From: Saccharopolyspora gloriosae
Lineage (GTDB): Bacteria; Actinomycetota; Actinomycetes; Mycobacteriales; Pseudonocardiaceae
DNA: 64,000 nucleotides
NCBI RefSeq assembly: GCF_014203325.1
Contig: NZ_JACHIV010000001.1
Span: forward strand, 3,473,501 to 3,537,500
Reading direction: 5' to 3'
Positions within the stretch are counted from its first letter, which is position 1; each line of letters opens with the position of its first letter. Below the pieces are notes generated by a model. The model made no database searches and was not told the DNA's origin. It worked only from the letters and a program-made list of their open reading frames with translations. Below are positions 59,358 to 64,000 of the stretch, piece after piece. The position numbers and the translations under genes are program-made.

Positions 59358-62300
59358 GTGACGACCCGCCTGGTTCACCGACCTGCACGCACGGTGCGCC
59401 CGATCGAAGACCAGGCGCCGCTCGACCTGGACCCGCCGCCGCTGCTGCCGGAGGGGAAGACCGCCGCCGGAGTGCAGGCGCTGCTGCCGATGGCCGGTGC
59501 CGCCGCGGCGATGGTCATGATGATGTTCTTCCGCAGCGGGTTCGCCGCGTTGGGCGCGGTGGTCATGCTCGTCTCGGTGTGCGCCGCGGGGGTCTTCTAC
59601 TTCACCCAGCGCGGGCAGGCGACCCGCAAGCGCCGGCAGCAGCGCGAGCGCTACCTCGACCACCTCGAAGAGCTGCGGGAGGACCTGCGGGGCTGGGAGA
59701 AGACCTTCCAGACCCGAGCGGCGGTGCCCGATCCGCCGGTGGGCAGCCTGCTCGATCTCGTGCACGACCCGGCTCGGTTGTGGGAGCGGCGCCGCCGCGA
59801 CGGCGACTTCCTGCTGCTGCGCGTCGGCAGCGGACACCGGCAGGTGCGCGAGCTGCGGATGCGGGTCGAAGGCACGCCGGTCAACCCGACCGATCCGTTC
59901 ATGCTGGCCGAAGCGGAAGCGCTGCGCCGCAGGTTCGGCGCCGTCCCGGACCTTCCGCTGCGGGTGGACCTGGACCGCGCCGGTGACGTCTCGCTGATCG
60001 CGCAGCACCGGGAGGACGTCCTGGGCGCTGCGCGGGCACTGCTGCTGCAACTCGCGGCCACGCACGCACCCGACGACGTCACGATCGCGGTGATCACTCC
60101 GCCCGAGCGGGAATCGCAGTGGGGATGGGTGCGCTGGCTGCCGCACGCGCTCGACCGCGCCAACATCGGTGCGGCCGGGCCGCAGCCATTGTTCGCGCCC
60201 GATGCCGCCGCGCTGGCCGCGCTGCTGTCCGAGGACCTCGCCGACCGCGCCACCCGTGCCGCGCAAGCACTCCGCCACGGTGCGCGGGCATCCGAGGCGA
60301 CGACCCGCTCGCGGCTCGTGGTGATCGACGATGCATTCGGCGGTATCGCGCACGTCCTGCCGACACCGGACAAGGGCGTCGGCTTCGGCCTGCTCGGCGT
60401 CACGGTGCTGCACCTGCTCTCCGACCGGCTGCACGAGCCCAGCGAGATCTCCAGCCGAGTGACCATCGGCGAGCAGGTGACCGTCGAACAGCTCTCCCCC
60501 GCCGTCACCGTCAGCGGCACCCTCGAACCGGCTTCGCACGCGTTCGCCCTGGGGTTGGCCCGCGAACTCGCGCCGCTGCGGTTGTCGGCGGACTCCTACG
60601 ACGACGGATCGGGCATTCCGCCCGCGGATTTCCTGGCGCTGTTGAACATCGACGATCCCGCGCGCTTGGACCTCGCGCGGATGTGGGCGCGCCGAGGCGA
60701 CCGGGACTTCCTGCGGATCCCGATCGGTGTGACCGCGCTCGGCGCCCCCACCCTGCTGGACTTGAAGGAACCGTCTCGCTTCGGGATGGGGCCGCACGGC
60801 CTGTGCGTCGGGGCGACCGGCACGGGCAAGAGCGAACTGCTCCGCACGCTGGTCCTCGCACTGGTCGCGACCCACGCGCCGAGCCAGCTCGGCCTGGTGC
60901 TTGTCGACTACAAGGGCGGTGCGACCTTCGCCCCGTTCGAGAACCTCCCTCACACGGCAGGACTGATCACCAACCTGGAATCCGATTCCTCCCTGGTCGA
61001 GCGGATGTACTCCAGCCTCGACGGGGAAGTCGAGCGCAGGCAGCAGCTGCTCGCCGACGCAGGCAAGAGCGTCGACTTCGACGAGTACGAGCAGTACCGC
61101 GCCGCCCACGGCGAACCGGCCGAGCTGCCCGCGTTGCCGCACCTGTTCGTGGTGATCGACGAGTTCGGCGAGCTGATGACCGCCAAACCCGAGTTCATCG
61201 AGCTGTTCCTGCGCATCGGCCGCATCGGCCGGTCCATCGGCGTGCACCTGCTGTTGTCGAGCCAGCGCATCGAAGGCGGCAAGCTGCGCGGTCTGGACAC
61301 CTACCTGGCCTACCGGCTGGGGCTGCGGACGTTGTCGGAGATGGAGAGCCGGACGGTGCTCGACACCCCGGACGCCTTCCACCTGCCACCGGTGCCGGGC
61401 GCCGGATACCTCAAGGTCGACACCAGCGTGTACGACCAGTTCAAGTCCGCCTACGTTTCCGGGCCGCTCACCGAACCGACGCGCGACAAGCCCGCCGACA
61501 CCGCACTGCCGCGGGTGCACGCACTCCCCCGCTACGGCTCCACCGGCGGCCAAGAGCACGCCGAGGAGCCGAAGGCGACCCGGCGCACGGTGGGGCCGAC
61601 GCTGCTGTCGACCATCGTCGGGCAGCTCGAAAGCGCCGCCGAACCGGTTCGCCCGGTGTGGCTGCCGCCGATGCCCGCCGGGATCTCCCTCGACGTGGCA
61701 GCAGGCGGCTACGACCTCACCGAGCAAGGACTGCGGTTGCGCAACACCGGCGACGGCGGCCTGCCCGTTCCGCTGGGCTTGCTGGACGATCCGGCACACC
61801 AGTGGCAGGGAACGTGGACGCTGGACCTGTCGGTGGCAGGCGGAAACCTGATGGTTCTGGGCGGTCCCGGCGCGGGCAAGACCACCGCGCTGCGCACGCT
61901 GGCCCTCGGCCTGGCCGGCGCGCACCGGCCCGTCGACGTCGGCATCTACGGCATCGACCTGCTCGGCAGCGGCATGCGCGCACTCGCCGACCTGCCGCAC
62001 GTCGGTGGCGTCGCCGCCCGCGACGACCGGGAGCGGATCCGGCGCACCATCGACGAGGTCCACGCCATGCTCGCCCAGCGGGAGAAGCTGTTCCAGCGCG
62101 AACAGATCGACGACATCGCCCAGCTGCGCGGCGTTCAGTCCGACCTGCCCTGCACCGACGTCGTGCTGCTGATCGACGGCTACGGGCAGCTCGCCAGTGA
62201 CTTCGAGGCGATCGAGGCCCGGGTGCACGACCTGCTCTCCCGGGGTGCGCGCTACGGCATCCACGTCGTGGCCACCGCCCGCAGGTGGAACGAGGTGCGC

Positions 62301-63266
62301 GGCGCGCAGCAGGCCACCTTCGGCAACCGCATCGAACTGCGGCTCAACGACGCGGCCGAGTCGAGCATCGAGGGCAAGCTCGCCCGAGGCATCGGCCCGA
62401 AGCAGCTGGGCAGGGCGTTGACCGCCGACAAGCTCTACGCCCAGGTCGCACTCCCCCGCTTGGATTCCGCGACCGACTCCGCGGGCTCAGGCTTGCCGGA
62501 TGCGGCAGCGTTGGTGCGCGACGGTTGGAGCGGCCCGGTGCCACCACAAGTGCGAGTGCTTCCCGCAGTGCTCGCCCCGCAGGATCTCCCCACCACCGAG
62601 CCCGGAACCATCGCGCTCGGTCGCTTCGAGCACGACTTCGAGCCCGCCACGTTGAACCTGTTCGGCCGCGACCAGCACTTCGTGGCCCTCGGCGACACCG
62701 GCACCGGCAAGACGAACCTGCTCAAGCTGGTCACCACGACCTTGCTCCAGCAGTACTCCGAGGACGAGATCGTTTTCGCCGTGTTCGACCCCCGCCACGC
62801 GCTGGCAGAACTCGTTACCGAATCCCACCTCGGCGGCTACGCATCGAACCACGCGCTGGCCAACGACCTCGCGATGTCGGTCGCCAAGGAACTGTCCAAC
62901 CGGCGAGCGGCGGGGAACTCGAACGGCCCGAAGATCGTGCTGGTCATCGACGACTACGACGTCCTCGCCGCTTCCGGCAACCAGCCGCTGGCCCCGTTCG
63001 TGCCCTACCTGGCTTCCGGCCGGGAGCTCGGACTGCACGTGGTCCTGACCCGGCGGGTGATGGGCGCGGCGCGCGGGCTGTTCGAACCGTTCGTGCTGGG
63101 CGTGCGGGAGTCCGGTTGCCTGAGCCTGCTGATGTCCGGGGATCGTTCGGAAGGACAGCTCTTCCCCGGCGTCCGGCCCTCGACGCTGCCACCAGGCCGC
63201 GGCATGTTCATCCGCCCCGGCGACACGGCGCGCGTGGTGCAGACCGCGATGATCGAGGAAACATGA
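59358..63266 (+). CDS. eccC: EccC type VII secretion ATPase (EccCa-EccCb fused)
   Basis: 1302 residues, GTG behind GAGGAG. Two membrane helices at about 36-80 and then three FtsK/SpoIIIE domains. Walker A motifs: GATGTGKSELLR near 487, GGPGAGKTTALRTLALGL near 836, GDTGTGKTNLLKL near 1112. Walker B in domain one: LVLVDYKGGATF and LFVVIDEFGELM. Full-length fused EccC is usual outside ESX-1. It powers export and recognises WXG100 substrates. Two such substrate genes lie 217 bp downstream. Confidence 0.95.
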   Translation: MTTRLVHRPARTVRPIEDQAPLDLDPPPLLPEGKTAAGVQALLPMAGAAAAMVMMMFFRSGFAALGAVVMLVSVCAAGVFYFTQRGQATRKRRQQRERYLDHLEELREDLRGWEKTFQTRAAVPDPPVGSLLDLVHDPARLWERRRRDGDFLLLRVGSGHRQVRELRMRVEGTPVNPTDPFMLAEAEALRRRFGAVPDLPLRVDLDRAGDVSLIAQHREDVLGAARALLLQLAATHAPDDVTIAVITPPERESQWGWVRWLPHALDRANIGAAGPQPLFAPDAAALAALLSEDLADRATRAAQALRHGARASEATTRSRLVVIDDAFGGIAHVLPTPDKGVGFGLLGVTVLHLLSDRLHEPSEISSRVTIGEQVTVEQLSPAVTVSGTLEPASHAFALGLARELAPLRLSADSYDDGSGIPPADFLALLNIDDPARLDLARMWARRGDRDFLRIPIGVTALGAPTLLDLKEPSRFGMGPHGLCVGATGTGKSELLRTLVLALVATHAPSQLGLVLVDYKGGATFAPFENLPHTAGLITNLESDSSLVERMYSSLDGEVERRQQLLADAGKSVDFDEYEQYRAAHGEPAELPALPHLFVVIDEFGELMTAKPEFIELFLRIGRIGRSIGVHLLLSSQRIEGGKLRGLDTYLAYRLGLRTLSEMESRTVLDTPDAFHLPPVPGAGYLKVDTSVYDQFKSAYVSGPLTEPTRDKPADTALPRVHALPRYGSTGGQEHAEEPKATRRTVGPTLLSTIVGQLESAAEPVRPVWLPPMPAGISLDVAAGGYDLTEQGLRLRNTGDGGLPVPLGLLDDPAHQWQGTWTLDLSVAGGNLMVLGGPGAGKTTALRTLALGLAGAHRPVDVGIYGIDLLGSGMRALADLPHVGGVAARDDRERIRRTIDEVHAMLAQREKLFQREQIDDIAQLRGVQSDLPCTDVVLLIDGYGQLASDFEAIEARVHDLLSRGARYGIHVVATARRWNEVRGAQQATFGNRIELRLNDAAESSIEGKLARGIGPKQLGRALTADKLYAQVALPRLDSATDSAGSGLPDAAALVRDGWSGPVPPQVRVLPAVLAPQDLPTTEPGTIALGRFEHDFEPATLNLFGRDQHFVALGDTGTGKTNLLKLVTTTLLQQYSEDEIVFAVFDPRHALAELVTESHLGGYASNHALANDLAMSVAKELSNRRAAGNSNGPKIVLVIDDYDVLAASGNQPLAPFVPYLASGRELGLHVVLTRRVMGAARGLFEPFVLGVRESGCLSLLMSGDRSEGQLFPGVRPSTLPPGRGMFIRPGDTARVVQTAMIEET

Positions 63267-63482
63267 CATATCGGGCGATCCACATTCGATCTTGCGTGAA
63301 CTCGTTGATCACGACTAGATCACGAGGGCATAGTCCGAATGCTCGAAACGGGCTGCGCAGCGATAACCCAGCGCGTACCGGCGAACGGGCGTGCTGATTT
63401 CGACGGTTCGGCCCACAGGAGCTGATCGGCCTATTACGATCTGTCCCGGAAACGTCCGGGTCGAAGACTGGTGAGGTGTGAC

Positions 63483-63815
63483 GTGAAGTTCGACATGGGG
63501 TCGTCGACGCTGTCGTCGTTGACCAAGCAGACGCAGGGTTCCAGCGACGACCTGGGCACGCTGATCCGCCAGCTGATCGCCGCTGCCGAACCGCTGGAGG
63601 GCAAGTTCAACGGCGCCGGACGCGCGGCGTTCGACGGCTTCAAGGCGCGCGCCGACGAGATCACCGCCGAGCTGAACGGATCGCTGAACGCGATCCTCGG
63701 CGGGCAGTCCGGCATGGACACCTCCTTCGTGCAGGGCGACACCGAAATGGCCGACAACGCCACGTCCACGCAGGCCGGTGCCAACTTCGACGCGGCCCGC
63801 TTCGGCGCCCGCTGA
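63483..63815 (+). CDS. WXG100-like ESX protein
   Basis: 110 residues from GTG 63483 (GAGGTG upstream). Two long helices separated at about residue 45: IRQLIAAAEPLEGKFNGAGR. The W-X-G turn reads FNG, so the tryptophan is replaced. C-terminal stretch ends FDAARFGAR. Adjacent to EccC and a second similar gene, as for EsxA/EsxB pairs. Confidence 0.82.
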   Translation: MKFDMGSSTLSSLTKQTQGSSDDLGTLIRQLIAAAEPLEGKFNGAGRAAFDGFKARADEITAELNGSLNAILGGQSGMDTSFVQGDTEMADNATSTQAGANFDAARFGAR

Positions 63816-63833
63816 CCTGGGGGAGAAGAAATC

Positions 63834-64000
63834 ATGACGATGGATCGACGCAGTTTCGACACCGGCACCTCGCAAGCCGTGCAGGGCGACCTCCAGGGCA
63901 TCGTCGGCCGCTTGGAGGCGGTCATCGGCCAGCGCGACCAGGCGGTCGCCGCAGCGATGGCGGACTTCCAGGCCGACGGGGTATCCGACGAGTACCACCA
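63834..64000 (+). CDS. WXG100-family ESX protein, partial
   Basis: ATG 63834 behind GGGGGAGAAG; the frame is open to the window edge (55 residues visible). LQGIVGRLEAVIGQRDQAVA and MADFQADGVSDEYH resemble the first helix and turn of WXG100-like proteins (VSDEY is typical). It would be the partner of the preceding gene. Confidence 0.75.
   Translation, partial: MTMDRRSFDTGTSQAVQGDLQGIVGRLEAVIGQRDQAVAAAMADFQADGVSDEYH

Noticed and set aside
59259-62264. 1001-residue minus-strand open frame opposite EccC
   Set aside because: It is a shadow frame made by high third-position GC; EccC on the plus strand has clear ATPase motifs.

Overview
High-GC DNA with strong 90%-type third-position GC, GTG/TTG starts, DUF397/DUF5753 regulator pairs, a WhiB protein, and an ESX (type VII) secretion locus point to a filamentous actinomycete, most likely Pseudonocardiaceae (Saccharopolyspora-like). 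No taxonomic search could be run.

Region 1 (1-31.3 kb) is a dense dormancy/hypoxia-type stress island. It holds ten universal stress proteins (USPs), four Acg-type nitroreductases, two Hsp20 chaperones, a GNAT/CoA-binding (Pat-like) protein cut by the window edge, a two-subunit NAD-linked formate dehydrogenase, an APH/AAA kinase-like protein, a HAD phosphatase, a P2-type and a P1B-type cation ATPase, and small DUF3040, SHOCT, DUF1918 and DUF1540 proteins. This gene list closely mirrors the mycobacterial DosR regulon (hspX, acg, USPs, ctpF, Rv2004c, otsB1, Rv0569). DosR-box-like 14-mers lie upstream of both hsp20 genes. No DosR/DosS pair is in the window. Several genes are paralogous pairs, notably a duplicated Hsp20-USP cassette at 3.6-4.8 and 26.2-27.5 kb.

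Region 2 (31.5-36.3 kb) is an accessory regulatory block: an XRE/DUF397 pair on the minus strand, then divergent small genes including a degenerate Nudix protein, two tandem small LuxR-type HTH proteins and a helical protein, with overlapping start/stop codons. The last gene is cut by an insertion sequence.

Region 3 (36.3-52.1 kb) is an IS-ridden graveyard. Two tandem pairs of IS5-type elements (IS-B/IS-A at 36.3-38.1 kb and IS-A/IS-B at 50.2-51.9 kb) bracket it. It contains broken sulfatase, hydrogenase-large-subunit-like, amidohydrolase, TetR, MFS and transposase genes, plus intact genes: WhiB, a zinc-finger protein, MerR with a divergent CPBP protease, and a YhgE/Pip-ABC membrane system.

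Region 4 (52.1-56.5 kb) contains a large serine recombinase whose 3' end reads antisense through the 3' end of a tRNA-Leu (probable att site), a nine-repeat type I-E-like CRISPR array without cas genes in view, a decayed copy of its leader-repeat junction, and an older two-repeat relic of a different repeat family at 47.7 kb.

Region 5 (56.6-64 kb) is an ESX-type type VII secretion operon: a small EccB-like membrane protein, EccD, a MinD/EspI-like ATPase, a full-length EccC with three ATPase domains, and two WXG100-like proteins, the last cut by the window edge.
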